From contig NZ_JABBJF010000028.1 of NCBI RefSeq assembly GCF_014218705.1, forward strand, positions 1 to 63,615: 63,615 bases of DNA, read 5' to 3'. A program made the position numbers and the translations under genes. This document shows, in pieces, positions 45,762-55,354 of this stretch (the first letter of the stretch is position 1; each line of letters begins with the position of its first letter). Below the pieces are notes generated by a model that saw nothing but the letters and a program-made list of their open reading frames with translations, ran no database searches and was not told where the DNA came from. This DNA is from Kluyvera sichuanensis. GTDB taxonomy: Bacteria; Pseudomonadota; Gammaproteobacteria; Enterobacterales; Enterobacteriaceae.

Positions 45762-48566
45762 TTACGCGGACTCAAGCATCGCCCAGGGTACCTGCTGCGC
45801 ACGCTGTGCGGCCTGACGACCGGCAAGCGTACCAAAGATAATAATATCAGCCACCGCGTTCCCGCCAATACGGTTACCGCCGTGGATACCGCCAACCACT
45901 TCACCGGCGGCATACGCACCAGGGATCACCTGTTTGTTGACGTTCAGCACACAGGTATCGGTATTGATGGTGACCCCGCCCATGGTGTGGTGTACGCCCG
46001 GCGCAATCTGAATGGCGTGATACGGCCCTTCATTCAGCGGTGCGCGCAGCGCGGTTTTACGTCCAAACTCTTCGTCATCCTGTTTTTCGACAAAGCCGTT
46101 GTAGCGGGTAAGCGTCGCCTGGAAGGCCTGTTCATCCAGACCCAGTTTAGCCGCCAGCTCAGCCGGCGTGCTGGCGCTGGTCACCAGCCCTTTGGCGATG
46201 TACTCATCCGCCGCTTTGTTTTTCGTACGAACATGTTCGTCAAATACGATGTAAGCATAGTGCTCCGGCAGCGCAATAATCGCCGCAGACACTTTGTCAC
46301 GGGTCTCCATCTCATTGAAGAAGCGGTTACCCTGCTGGTTAACCAGAATTGCCCCGCCGCCACGAATCGACTCAGAAACCAGATAAGAAGTTTTCTGCTC
46401 AACGGTTGGGTGAATCTGGATCTCGCCCATATCTACCGTACCGGCACCAATGCGTTCCAGCAGTGCGATACCGCCGCCGGTCGCCCCTTTATGGTTGGTG
46501 GTGACGAAGCCCGCCAGGTCCGGACGGTATTTCACCACCATTTCGCTGTTGGCGCTAAAGCCGCCGGTCGCCATGATGATACTGCGAGTCTGAATGGTGA
46601 TCGTTTCCTGCTCGTCGGTTAGCAGGCGTACGGCAGAAACTTCGCCCCCATCCATGACAATATCGACCACGGAGGTATCGAGCATGACATCAATCTGACG
46701 TTTTGTGACGTTACGCACAAGGCCGCTGATCAGATAGCCGCCTACCGCAGAGCCATCTTTCGGACGGTGCGTACGGTCAATGCTCATGCCCCCGGTGGTG
46801 GTGATGTCGTTCAGCATAATGCCGCGATCCGCCAGCCATTCGATCGCCTGCGGGGCCGTTTCCACGAAGCGGCGCAGCAGCGCTGGGTTATTCTTATTTT
46901 TGCCGCCTTTCAGGGTCTCTTCATAGAACAGCTCTTTGCTGTCCTGAATCCCTTTCACCCGCTGGAAGCGCGTTTCCGCCGCGTTCATCCCAGCTGACGC
47001 TTTAATGGTGTTCCCGCCAATGGTCGGCATTTTTTCGACGATCAGCACGCGAGCACCGTCATCGTGCGCCTGGATAGCCGCGGCCAGACCGGCACCGCCG
47101 CTCCCGACCACCACTACATCATAAGATTTCGGTGCAGCGGTATCACCACCCTCTTCTGCCACCAACGCTTTGCTGGATTTCACCATCGCTTTGGAGACCG
47201 CTTTTTTCACCGCTTCGCTCTGGCTGGTTGCCCCGGAAATGGCATCAACGTGTGGAGTATTAGCATCCAGGATGCGTGAACGAATTTCTTCAAAGCTGGT
47301 GACGAACTCTACGTCCTGATCCACGCCGCCGGTCAGTTCAATGTCGGCGATGCGGTCGGTTTCAAGGCTGACGTTAATAACCAGCTCACCGGCTTCATCC
47401 TGTACGGTTTCAACGAACACGCCCGGTTTGAATTTAGACACTGACATGCTCATATCGCGAATCATCGCTTCCACCAGCGAGAAACGCCACAGCGGCTCAG
47501 GGATGTTCAGCGCTTCACGCTGGGTGCTGTCGATAAACAGATCCAGCGTCTGGCCGTCGGCAATACGTTCGGCCCAGTCCGGATACGCGATGCAAGCGCG
47601 ACCAACTGCAATCAGGTCGTAGCCGTGTGCCATTGCGCTATCAATATCGCTATCGTTTACCACGCCGCCCACGCCCATCACCGGCACCTGCGCCAGCGTT
47701 TCGGAACGCTGGGCAACGTATTTTTCAATCAGCGGCGTTGGGTCGGTGGTGTCCACGATAGACGAACGCAGCGAAGCACCGACGGAGAAGTGCAGATAGT
47801 CCAGCCCGCGCGCGGCCAGTTTTTCCAGCAGATACAGGGTGTCGTCAAAGCGGATCCCCGGCACTTCCATCTCTTCCGGCGAGAAACGATAGCCGATGAT
47901 GAAGGCGTCGTCCGCATACTGGCGAACCATTTTGTGGGTGATATCCAGTACCGCCAGCGGGAATTTCGCGCGGTTATCGCGGCTGCCGCCCCACTCGTCA
48001 TCACGCTGGTTGGAGTTTGGTGAGTAGAACTGTTGGATAAGATAAGTATTTGCGCCGTGAATCTCGACGCCATCAAAACCTGCCTGAATCGCGCGGCGTA
48101 CGGCATCGCCGAATTTACCGACCATCCCTTCTACTTCTTCAGCAGTCAGGGCCACCGGCGTTGCCGCGCCATCACGCGGTGCCGCGACGGCGCTTGGGCC
48201 AACCGGTGTACGGCCACCGATCAGTTTCGGGTCGACCATACGGCCACCGTGATAAATCTGCAGCAGCGCTTTGGAGCCTTTTGATTGAATCGCCTCAGCG
48301 ATTTTCGCCAGCCCGGCGATTTTGTCATCACTGTCGATGCCGAGCGCACCGGGGAACGCCAGACCTAAGTCGTCAACAAAACAACATTCTACGATGATGG
48401 TGCCAATCAAACCGGCACGCGCGCGGTAGTATTCCACCAGCTCGCTACTGACCGAGCCATCATAATAGCCAGAGCAGGTTGTCATTGGCGCCATAAACAG
48501 ACGGTTTTTAAGCTCGGTACCATTCGGTAAGGTACAAGAGCTCAGTACGCGATGATGATTGTTCAT
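45762..48566 (-). CDS. Soluble NADH:fumarate reductase, three-domain flavoprotein
   Basis: 934 residues from the ATG at 48566 (GGAG 10 nt upstream). Residues 1-370 are an Old Yellow Enzyme-type NADH:flavin oxidoreductase with the His170/Asn173 pair (HGAN) and YSPNSNQRDDEWGGS. Residues ~385-470 are an FMN_bind domain with SGAT, Thr447, the site of covalent FMN. Residues ~480-930 are a FAD_binding_2 fumarate reductase domain with VVGSGGAGLAAAI, substrate motifs DRTHRPKDGSAVGGYLI and NEMETRDKVSA, and HHTMGGVTIN. No signal peptide, so the enzyme is cytoplasmic. A soluble NADH:fumarate oxidoreductase of this type is known from Klebsiella. Activity on fumarate versus another acid is inferred from motifs and neighbours. 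Confidence 0.88.
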   Translation of the reverse strand: MNNHHRVLSSCTLPNGTELKNRLFMAPMTTCSGYYDGSVSSELVEYYRARAGLIGTIIVECCFVDDLGLAFPGALGIDSDDKIAGLAKIAEAIQSKGSKALLQIYHGGRMVDPKLIGGRTPVGPSAVAAPRDGAATPVALTAEEVEGMVGKFGDAVRRAIQAGFDGVEIHGANTYLIQQFYSPNSNQRDDEWGGSRDNRAKFPLAVLDITHKMVRQYADDAFIIGYRFSPEEMEVPGIRFDDTLYLLEKLAARGLDYLHFSVGASLRSSIVDTTDPTPLIEKYVAQRSETLAQVPVMGVGGVVNDSDIDSAMAHGYDLIAVGRACIAYPDWAERIADGQTLDLFIDSTQREALNIPEPLWRFSLVEAMIRDMSMSVSKFKPGVFVETVQDEAGELVINVSLETDRIADIELTGGVDQDVEFVTSFEEIRSRILDANTPHVDAISGATSQSEAVKKAVSKAMVKSSKALVAEEGGDTAAPKSYDVVVVGSGGAGLAAAIQAHDDGARVLIVEKMPTIGGNTIKASAGMNAAETRFQRVKGIQDSKELFYEETLKGGKNKNNPALLRRFVETAPQAIEWLADRGIMLNDITTTGGMSIDRTHRPKDGSAVGGYLISGLVRNVTKRQIDVMLDTSVVDIVMDGGEVSAVRLLTDEQETITIQTRSIIMATGGFSANSEMVVKYRPDLAGFVTTNHKGATGGGIALLERIGAGTVDMGEIQIHPTVEQKTSYLVSESIRGGGAILVNQQGNRFFNEMETRDKVSAAIIALPEHYAYIVFDEHVRTKNKAADEYIAKGLVTSASTPAELAAKLGLDEQAFQATLTRYNGFVEKQDDEEFGRKTALRAPLNEGPYHAIQIAPGVHHTMGGVTINTDTCVLNVNKQVIPGAYAAGEVVGGIHGGNRIGGNAVADIIIFGTLAGRQAAQRAQQVPWAMLESA

Positions 48567-48990
48567 AAGGGTTAACTCCAAACTTTTAAAAATTAAAATT
48601 TAAGAATTCGGGATCGGGCTGCATTTGAGTTATTTGTTATGCCGATATCATGATATTAATATAGCGATAATTTTAGTTACTAAAGTTATTACGTTAGTTA
48701 TAAAACTATTTAATCCCTTAAATAACACACATACTCCTATGGTGTTACTAATTTAATTCCGTTTTATTCACAATTATTTAATATATATGAGTACAATTAT
48801 AACTTCCTTAACAGTGGTCGAACCAGTGTTTCATTATTTAAAACAACAACAAAATCAACGCGTTATCGCAATATCGCGTACGATTAATAACATTTTATTT
48901 AGAAATTAATTTAACCTAACACCATTAATACCCCATAACCTAATAGGGTTATTAATTAAAGTATAAAAATAATGTTGTGGTTGTGCTTTT
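48567..48990. other. AT-rich gap between divergent fumarate reductase and transporter genes
   Basis: Together with 49005-49197, a 630-bp AT-rich interval without a supported gene. It should contain the two divergent promoters. The only strong regulatory signal I find is the FNR site at 48991-49004. Confidence 0.6.
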
Positions 48991-49004
48991 TTGATCGCGA
49001 TCAA
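48991..49004. promoter_or_regulatory. FNR binding site
   Basis: TTGATCGCGATCAA is a perfect match to the FNR consensus TTGAT-N4-ATCAA, 194 bp upstream of the transporter start and 425 bp from the reductase start. It supports anaerobic activation of the divergent genes. Confidence 0.85.
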
Positions 49005-49197
49005 TTGTAATAGTCTCCAAAAGCGCATTATATGAATATAAGATTTTTTAAACCTGGCGCTAAATAATATAGCGACATCGACCTTATATACGAAATTGCC
49101 AGCCGTACTTTTGAAATCTAAATAAAGTAAAAAAACTAAAAAAAGCAAAGCGGCAGTTTTAGCGAACCGAATTATTAACTACTTATAGAAGCGTAAT

Positions 49198-50712
49198 ATG
49201 AACGAGAAATCTGCGACATCGCACTCGCCGACTCCGGTGAGTAAACCAAAGGACGGTAAGAAAAACCGTCTTCTGATGATGGCACTGCCTATTATCGTGG
49301 CCGTGCTGCTCCTCTTTGTCCCGGTTCCTGACGGGCTTCCACCGTATGCATGGCACTATTTCGCTATCTTCGTCGGCGTGATTGTCGGCCTTATCTTTGA
49401 ACCACTGCCGGGCGCCGTTATCGGCCTGACCGGGGTGGTTGCCATTGCCCTGTGCAGCCAGTGGGTGCTGTTCAGCCCTGAACAGATGGCAGCACCAAAG
49501 TTCCAACTGGCGGGTGCCTCCTTTAAATGGGCGGTCAGCGGCTTCGGCAACTCTACCGTCTGGCTTATCTTCGGTGCGTTTATGTTCGCCGCCGGTTACG
49601 ATAAAACCCGATTCGGCCGCCGTCTGGCGCTGATTCTGGTGAAATATCTGGGCCGTCGCAGCCTGACGCTCGGCTACGCTATCACGCTGGCCGACCTGCT
49701 GCTGGCACCGTTTACCCCGTCCAACACGGCGCGTAGCGGCGGGACTATCTACCCGATTATCGCCAACCTGCCGCCGCTGTACGGCTCAAAACCAAACGAC
49801 CCAAGCGCGCGTAAAATTGGCTCTTATCTGATGTGGGTGGCGATTACCGCCGCCTGTATCACCAGTTCTATGTTCCTTTCCGCCCTGGCCCCTAACCTGC
49901 TGGCGCTGGCATTGGTGAAAAGCATCGTCGGTATCAACATCTCCTGGGGCACCTGGTTTATCGCCTTCCTGCCGCTGGGCCTGCTGTTAATTCTGACCAT
50001 GCCGCTGCTGGCCTACTGGTTCTATCCACCAGAAGTGAAGGTGAACGATGAAGTGCCGCTGTGGGCTGCCCGTGAGCTGGAAAAACTGGGCAAGCTGTCC
50101 CGTAACGAAATCCTGCTGCTGGTCTTCGTGTGCTGTGCATTGATGATGTGGATCTTTGCCGCTCAGTGGATTGAACCGGCAATGGCTGCGCTGCTGATTA
50201 TCGGCCTGATGCTGTGGACTGGCGTGCTGGAGTGGAGCGACATCACCGGTAACAAGGCCGCGTGGAACACCTTCGTGTGGTTCGCCACCCTGGTTGCTCT
50301 CGCCGACGGCCTCTCCTCTACCGGCTTTATCGGCTGGTTGGGCAAAGAAGGCGGCATGCTGATGAGCGGTATCTCTCCAGGCGTGGCAACCATCGTGCTG
50401 CTGCTGGCGTTCTACCTGCTGCACTACCTGTTTGCCAGCACCACCGCGCACACCACCGCGCTGCTGCCAGCGATGCTGACCATCGCCTCAACCATCCCAG
50501 GGATGAACATGAACGTCTTCGTGCTGCTGATGGTGACCTCGCTGGGTATCATGGGGATCATCACCCCGTACGGCACCGGCCCAAGCCCTATCTACTACGG
50601 CAGCGGATATCTGCCGACCAAAGACTACTGGCGCCTTGGCACCATCTTTGGGGGCATCTTCCTGGTAGCGCTGCTGGTCATCGGCTACCCATGGATGTCT
50701 ATGATGTTCTGA
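49198..50712 (+). CDS. DASS/CitT-type dicarboxylate:succinate antiporter
   Basis: 504 residues, about 12 transmembrane helices. Two SNT-type motifs (TPSNTARSGGTIYPII and ASTTAHTTALLPA), the DASS signature, and YGTGPSPIYYGSGYLPTKDY near the end match E. coli CitT/TtdT. Those exchange citrate or tartrate for succinate. The partners (fumarase, fumarate reductase) suggest malate, tartrate or fumarate in and succinate out; citrate is less likely because no lyase genes are seen. Confidence 0.88.
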   Translation: MNEKSATSHSPTPVSKPKDGKKNRLLMMALPIIVAVLLLFVPVPDGLPPYAWHYFAIFVGVIVGLIFEPLPGAVIGLTGVVAIALCSQWVLFSPEQMAAPKFQLAGASFKWAVSGFGNSTVWLIFGAFMFAAGYDKTRFGRRLALILVKYLGRRSLTLGYAITLADLLLAPFTPSNTARSGGTIYPIIANLPPLYGSKPNDPSARKIGSYLMWVAITAACITSSMFLSALAPNLLALALVKSIVGINISWGTWFIAFLPLGLLLILTMPLLAYWFYPPEVKVNDEVPLWAARELEKLGKLSRNEILLLVFVCCALMMWIFAAQWIEPAMAALLIIGLMLWTGVLEWSDITGNKAAWNTFVWFATLVALADGLSSTGFIGWLGKEGGMLMSGISPGVATIVLLLAFYLLHYLFASTTAHTTALLPAMLTIASTIPGMNMNVFVLLMVTSLGIMGIITPYGTGPSPIYYGSGYLPTKDYWRLGTIFGGIFLVALLVIGYPWMSMMF

Positions 50713-50718
50713 TTCATA

Positions 50719-50755
50719 ACCGTCGGGGGGCAACCTCCGGCGGTTTTATTTTTAT
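50719..50755 (+). terminator. Attenuating terminator between transporter and fumarase
   Basis: ACCGTCGGGGGG-CAA-CCTCCGGCGGT followed by TTTATTTTT, 7 nt after the transporter stop. It could set lower expression for the fumarase gene. Confidence 0.75.
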
Positions 50756-50768
50756 GGAGTGAAGCGCT

Positions 50769-52418
50769 ATGTCGAACAAATCATTTTACTATCAGAATCC
50801 CTTCCCGCTGTCTCACGACGATACCGAATACTACCTGCTCAGCCGTGAGCACGTCTCAGTAAGTCAGTTTGACGGCCAGGACGTGTTAAAAGTGGAACCT
50901 GAAGCCCTGACGCTGCTTGCCCAGCAGGCTTTCCACGACGCCGCCTTTATGTTGCGCCCTTCCCACCAGAAGCAGGTTGCTGCCATTCTGAGTGACCCAC
51001 AAGCCAGCGAAAACGATAAATACGTTGCCCTGCAGTTCCTGCGTAACTCCGAAATTGCCGCCAAAGGCGTGCTGCCAACCTGTCAGGATACCGGCACGGC
51101 GATCATCATGGGGAAAAAAGGCCAGCGCGTCTGGACCGGCGGCGGCGATGAAGCGGCGCTGTCTCAAGGCGTATACAACACCTATATCTCCGACAACCTG
51201 CGCTACTCGCAGAACGCGGCGCTGGATATGTATAAAGAGGTGAACACCGGTACTAACCTGCCGGCGCAGATTGACCTCTACAGCGTCGACGGTGACGAAT
51301 ACAAGTTCCTGTGCATCGCCAAAGGCGGCGGTTCAGCCAACAAAACCTATCTCTACCAGGAAACCAAAGCGCTGATCACCCCAGCGAAGTTGAAAAACTA
51401 TCTGGTGGAAAAAATGCGCACCCTTGGTACCGCGGCCTGCCCGCCGTACCACATCGCTTTCGTGATTGGTGGTACCTCAGCGGAAGTGACGCTGAAAACA
51501 GTCAAACTGGCTTCAACCCGTTATTACGACGGTCTGCCAACCGAAGGCAACGAGCACGGCCAGGCGTTCCGCGACATGAATCTGGAAAAAGAGCTGATGA
51601 TCGAGGCGCAGAATCTGGGCCTGGGTGCACAGTTCGGCGGCAAATACTTCGCCCACGATATCCGCGTTGTCCGTCTGCCGCGTCACGGTGCTTCCTGCCC
51701 GATCGGCATGGGCGTCTCCTGCTCCGCCGACCGTAACATTAAAGCCAAAATCAACCGCGACGGTATCTGGATTGAGAAGCTGGAACATAACCCGGCGCAG
51801 TACATTCCGGAAGCGCTGCGTGAGCAGGGTGAAGGCGCGGCGGTCAGCATCAACCTCAATCAACCGATGAGTGACATCCTGGCTCAGCTTTCCGCTCACC
51901 CGGTGTCCACCCGCCTGTCGCTGAACGGTACCATTATCGTTGCCCGCGACATCGCCCACGCCAAACTGAAAGAGCTGCTGGATAACGGCGAAGAGTTGCC
52001 GCAGTACGTAAAAGATCACCCAATCTACTACGCAGGCCCAGCCAAAACGCCGGAAGGTTATGCCTCAGGTTCTTTAGGCCCAACTACCGCTGGACGTATG
52101 GACTCCTACGTTGACCTGCTGCAGTCCCATGGCGCCAGCATGGTGATGCTGGCGAAAGGCAACCGCAGCCAGCAGGTGACCGATGCCTGCCATCAACATG
52201 GCGGTTTCTATCTTGGCAGCATTGGCGGCCCGGCGGCCGTTCTGGCACAGAACAGCATCAAGAGCCTGGAATGTGTGGCCTACCCTGAACTGGGGATGGA
52301 GGCTATCTGGAAAATCGAAGTGGAAAACTTCCCGGCCTTTATTCTGGTTGACGATAAAGGGAACGACTTCTTCCAGCAAATTCAGAATAAGCAGTGCGCA
52401 GGGTGTCCTCAGCGTTAA
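50769..52418 (+). CDS. fumB: Class I (Fe-S) fumarase, FumA/FumB-like
   Basis: 549 residues, near full-length match to E. coli FumA/FumB (548): [60 protein letters not shown] with cluster-ligand cysteines, and [20 protein letters not shown]. It interconverts malate and fumarate; class I enzymes are oxygen-sensitive and suited to anaerobic use. FumA versus FumB cannot be told from sequence alone; context next to a DASS transporter favours the anaerobic role. Confidence 0.9.
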   Translation: MSNKSFYYQNPFPLSHDDTEYYLLSREHVSVSQFDGQDVLKVEPEALTLLAQQAFHDAAFMLRPSHQKQVAAILSDPQASENDKYVALQFLRNSEIAAKGVLPTCQDTGTAIIMGKKGQRVWTGGGDEAALSQGVYNTYISDNLRYSQNAALDMYKEVNTGTNLPAQIDLYSVDGDEYKFLCIAKGGGSANKTYLYQETKALITPAKLKNYLVEKMRTLGTAACPPYHIAFVIGGTSAEVTLKTVKLASTRYYDGLPTEGNEHGQAFRDMNLEKELMIEAQNLGLGAQFGGKYFAHDIRVVRLPRHGASCPIGMGVSCSADRNIKAKINRDGIWIEKLEHNPAQYIPEALREQGEGAAVSINLNQPMSDILAQLSAHPVSTRLSLNGTIIVARDIAHAKLKELLDNGEELPQYVKDHPIYYAGPAKTPEGYASGSLGPTTAGRMDSYVDLLQSHGASMVMLAKGNRSQQVTDACHQHGGFYLGSIGGPAAVLAQNSIKSLECVAYPELGMEAIWKIEVENFPAFILVDDKGNDFFQQIQNKQCAGCPQR

Positions 52419-52423
52419 ATTTA

Positions 52424-52455
52424 CCCCCCCCCCCCCGCGATTGCGGGGGGATTTA
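52424..52455 (+). terminator. Terminator with 13-C homopolymer
   Basis: CCCCCCGC-GATT-GCGGGGGG stem (52431-52450) preceded by more C, 13 in all (52424-52436), then ATTTATTTT. Ends the fumarase transcript. Confidence 0.8.
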
Positions 52456-52642
52456 TTTTAGGACTTTTCTTAACACAAATATAAATTAGCTAATCCCTGC
52501 ACAACACCGTCTCCGAAACAATATTCCACTCTTGTTCCCATAAATTCAGGTAGTTCATCAGAAATATCATTGCCGATATACTCCCCTCGATTTTTAAACT
52601 CATCGATAAACACAACACAATAATTTTTATAGGATTTTTAAA

Positions 52643-53203
52643 GTGAAAAAACTATCTCTGGCAGTTTTGGTTATGGGAGTCCTGACAAGTGGAATGGCTA
52701 TTGCGGATAGCCAAAGCGTTTCGATTGGTTATGCCCAGGCCGACGTTAAAGACTTCAAGAATATCCGTGGCGTTAACCTACAATATCGCTACGAATTTGA
52801 TTCTCCGTTCAGCGTTGTCGGCTCATTTACCTATATGAGTGGCAGCGAAGACCGTAATTATTATGTTGATTCTGATTCGGTTAACACCAATATTGACGTT
52901 AAATATTATTCACTGATGGTCGGCCCGGCCTACCGCATCAACGAGTACGTCTCCCTTTATGCGTTGGGCGGCGCGGCACGAACCAAAGCCGATATCGATG
53001 TGAAATGGCTGGAGTCGAGCAATAACGAAATTTATCGTGAGAGCGAGTCTCGCCATTCCACCTCCTTCGCCTACGGCGCAGGGATCATCATCAACCCAAT
53101 CGAAAACTTGACGGTAAACGTTGGCTACGAAGGCACCACCGCCGATATCGAAGACAAATACCAGATCAACGGTTTCAACATCGGGGTCGGCTATCGTTTC
53201 TAA
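52643..53203 (+). CDS. Ail/Lom/OmpX-family outer-membrane protein
   Basis: 186 residues, GTG start at 52643. Signal peptide (KKLSLAVLVMGVLTSGMAIA), then eight amphipathic strands (SQSVSIGYAQADVKDFKNIR, GVNLQYRYEFDSPFSVVGSF, KYYSLMVGPAYRINEYVSLY) ending in INGFNIGVGYRF. Surface loops are Asp/Ser-rich. Members promote adhesion or serum resistance; the role here is not known. Preceded by ~180 bp of AT-rich DNA. Confidence 0.88.
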   Translation: MKKLSLAVLVMGVLTSGMAIADSQSVSIGYAQADVKDFKNIRGVNLQYRYEFDSPFSVVGSFTYMSGSEDRNYYVDSDSVNTNIDVKYYSLMVGPAYRINEYVSLYALGGAARTKADIDVKWLESSNNEIYRESESRHSTSFAYGAGIIINPIENLTVNVGYEGTTADIEDKYQINGFNIGVGYRF

Positions 53204-53371
53204 GCCACTCTGCCGTGCGGCTTCTTACTCTTGCGGGTGAGAAGCCGCCAGCCTCCGTCACGGTGAATTTTGCCAGACGCCGTCACAAAATTACCGCCCG
53301 CCCCTTTTGTATAGTAAACAAAATACCTACACTGCGTTGCCATTAACCTACTGACTATCGGGAAGACGGCA

Positions 53372-54277
53372 ATGCGATTAGGGCTGGATATTGGCGGGAC
53401 CAAAATTGAGGCTGTAGTATTAGATGACCAGGGCGAGACGCTTTACCGCCAGCGCTACAGTACGCAAAAACAGAGCTACGATGCTTTTTTCCACTCGGTT
53501 ATCACGGCAATTGACGCCGCTAGAGCGGCAACCACTTACTCACTATCCATTGGGCTTGGCATACCTGGCGCCTCTGCCACCGACGGGCTTATCAAGAATT
53601 CCAATATTCTGGTATTGAACCAGCAACCCTTTGTGCAACAGCTTGAACAGCATTTCAATATGCCCGTTGCGGTGACCAACGACGCCAATTGTTTCACCTT
53701 GTCAGAAGCCATCGACGGTGCGGGGAAAGGCTATGGCGTGGTGTTTGGCGTGATCCTCGGCACCGGCTGCGGCGGCGGGTTGTGCGTAGATAATCGGCTG
53801 ATCACGGGGCCGAACGCCTGCGCCGGTGAGTGGGGGCATAACGTACTGCCACACTATCATCCTGCGAAAGACGGCGAGTCGGCGCAGTGCTACTGCGGCC
53901 AAACCAACTGCATCGAGAGCTTTATCTCCGGCAGCGGCCTTGAACGTCAACATGCTCAATTGTTTAGTAAACATGATAAAGTCCCGCAGATCGTTGCCCG
54001 ACTGAACGCAGGTGAAGAACCGGTTGCTGCACTATGGGAACGCTATCAGGATCAGGTTGCCCGGGCGCTGGCGGGCGTCGTTAATACCCTCGACCCGGAT
54101 GCGATTGTCATCGGCGGCGGCGTTTCGAATATCCCGCAACTCTATGACGGGCTACAGGCGCGTATTGCACAGTATGTCTTCGGTAAACAGTGCTGCACCC
54201 CAATTCTACAGGCGCGCCACGGCGACAGCAGCGGCGTCCGCGGCGCGGCCTGGCTCGGTGCCCAACGTAAAGCATAA
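53372..54277 (+). CDS. ROK-family sugar kinase
   Basis: 301 residues. ATP-binding start GLDIGGTKIEAVVLDDQGET, then TNDANCFTLSEAIDGAG with catalytic Asp, the zinc motif GEWGHN...CYCGQTNCIESFISG, and a late GDSSGVRGAAWLG. It resembles Mak (fructokinase) more than NagK in these motifs. Substrate unknown. The LacI-type regulator follows at 17 bp, so the two probably form an operon regulated by the phosphorylated or free sugar. No transporter gene is adjacent. Confidence 0.85.
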   Translation: MRLGLDIGGTKIEAVVLDDQGETLYRQRYSTQKQSYDAFFHSVITAIDAARAATTYSLSIGLGIPGASATDGLIKNSNILVLNQQPFVQQLEQHFNMPVAVTNDANCFTLSEAIDGAGKGYGVVFGVILGTGCGGGLCVDNRLITGPNACAGEWGHNVLPHYHPAKDGESAQCYCGQTNCIESFISGSGLERQHAQLFSKHDKVPQIVARLNAGEEPVAALWERYQDQVARALAGVVNTLDPDAIVIGGGVSNIPQLYDGLQARIAQYVFGKQCCTPILQARHGDSSGVRGAAWLGAQRKA

Positions 54278-54294
54278 AGACAGGATATGAACAG

Positions 54295-55272
54295 GTGAAA
54301 GCCGTCAGAATCAGAGATATCGCCGCCGCCTGCGGCGTGTCGCCGGGTGCGGTCTCCCGCGCATTAAAGGGCCAGCCAGGCCTGCGGGAAGAGACGCGGC
54401 AGCGCATTATTGCGGCGGCGGAGCAGCAGGGCTACGACTTTGGCCGCCTGCGCAGCGAGAAGATCAAACGGGTGCTGTTTTTGTTGCACCGTCAGCACAA
54501 TATCAGCCGCGCGCTGCCGTTCTACTCGCCGCTGTTTTTGGGGCTGGAGTCCGCCTGCCGTGAACAGAGCATCGCGCTGAGCTTTTTGTCCGTTGGCCCC
54601 GGTGATGCCGTCGCCGAACAGGTGATGCTCCACCAGCCGGATGCATTAATCTGCGCGGGGTTCTTTGAGCCGGAGCTGCTGGCGGTGCTCGAACAGTTGA
54701 AGCTGCCGCTGGTGCTGGTCGATCTCTGGTCGCCTGGCCTGCCCTGCGTCAACCCGGATAACCTACAGGGCGGCTATCTCGCCACTCGACATTTGCTGGA
54801 ACAAGGGCGCACGCGTATCGCGTTTTTGGCCAGTACGCTGGGCCATTACAGTATCCGTCAGCGAGAAAAAGGGTATCGTCAGGCGCTGTACGATGCAAAG
54901 CTGCTGATGCCGCCGGAGTATGAAGCCATCGCCTTACCGCAGCTGGATACCGAGCAGTCGCTGCTGCGGGCGATAAACGAACTGTTCGACCTTGCTGAAC
55001 CGCCGGATGCCCTTTTTGCCTACAACGATGCCACTGCGCTGCTGGTATTACAGGTGTGTGCAGAACGCGGTCTGCGGGTGCCGGAAGATGTCGCGGTGGT
55101 GGGGTTTGATGATATTGAGCCTGCGGCCTGGTCGCAGCCGCCGTTGACCACGCTGTCGGTGGATAAACAGAGGCTAGCGCTGGAAGCGCTGGATATTTTG
55201 CTCAGTGAACGAGTGGAGGCAAACGTGATGTTGCCGGTGGAATTGGTGGTGCGAGGTAGCTCTGGTGCCTGA
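54295..55272 (+). CDS. LacI/GalR-family transcriptional regulator
   Basis: 325 residues, GTG start at 54295. Helix-turn-helix at 5-25 (RIRDIAAACGVSPGAVSRAL), hinge, and a periplasmic-binding-protein-like sensor domain (FYSPLFLGLESACREQSIAL, AFLASTLGHYSIRQREKGYR, VAVVGFDDIEPAAWSQPPLT). Expected to repress the ROK kinase gene upstream. No obvious operator palindrome was located. Confidence 0.88.
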   Translation: MKAVRIRDIAAACGVSPGAVSRALKGQPGLREETRQRIIAAAEQQGYDFGRLRSEKIKRVLFLLHRQHNISRALPFYSPLFLGLESACREQSIALSFLSVGPGDAVAEQVMLHQPDALICAGFFEPELLAVLEQLKLPLVLVDLWSPGLPCVNPDNLQGGYLATRHLLEQGRTRIAFLASTLGHYSIRQREKGYRQALYDAKLLMPPEYEAIALPQLDTEQSLLRAINELFDLAEPPDALFAYNDATALLVLQVCAERGLRVPEDVAVVGFDDIEPAAWSQPPLTTLSVDKQRLALEALDILLSERVEANVMLPVELVVRGSSGA

Positions 55273-55345
55273 TCCCGGGGTCGGCGTGAACGCCTCGCCC
55301 GGGCTACTTATCCTGTAGCCCGGGCAAAGCGTAGCGCGCCGGGAA
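55273..55345. repeat. BIME-like pair of inverted repeats
   Basis: Two facing CCCGGG-type palindromes, CCCGGGGTCGGCG...CGCCTCGCCCGGGCTAC (55274-55306) and GTAGCCCGGGCAAAGCG...CGCGCCGGGAAGG (55315-55347), between the convergent LacI and alkyl sulfatase genes. Confidence 0.7.
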
Positions 55346-55354
55346 GGCAGACGA

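Noticed and set aside
45882..46622. 246-codon plus-strand frame over the fumarate reductase gene
   Set aside because: Antisense shadow; the reductase is supported by three conserved domains.
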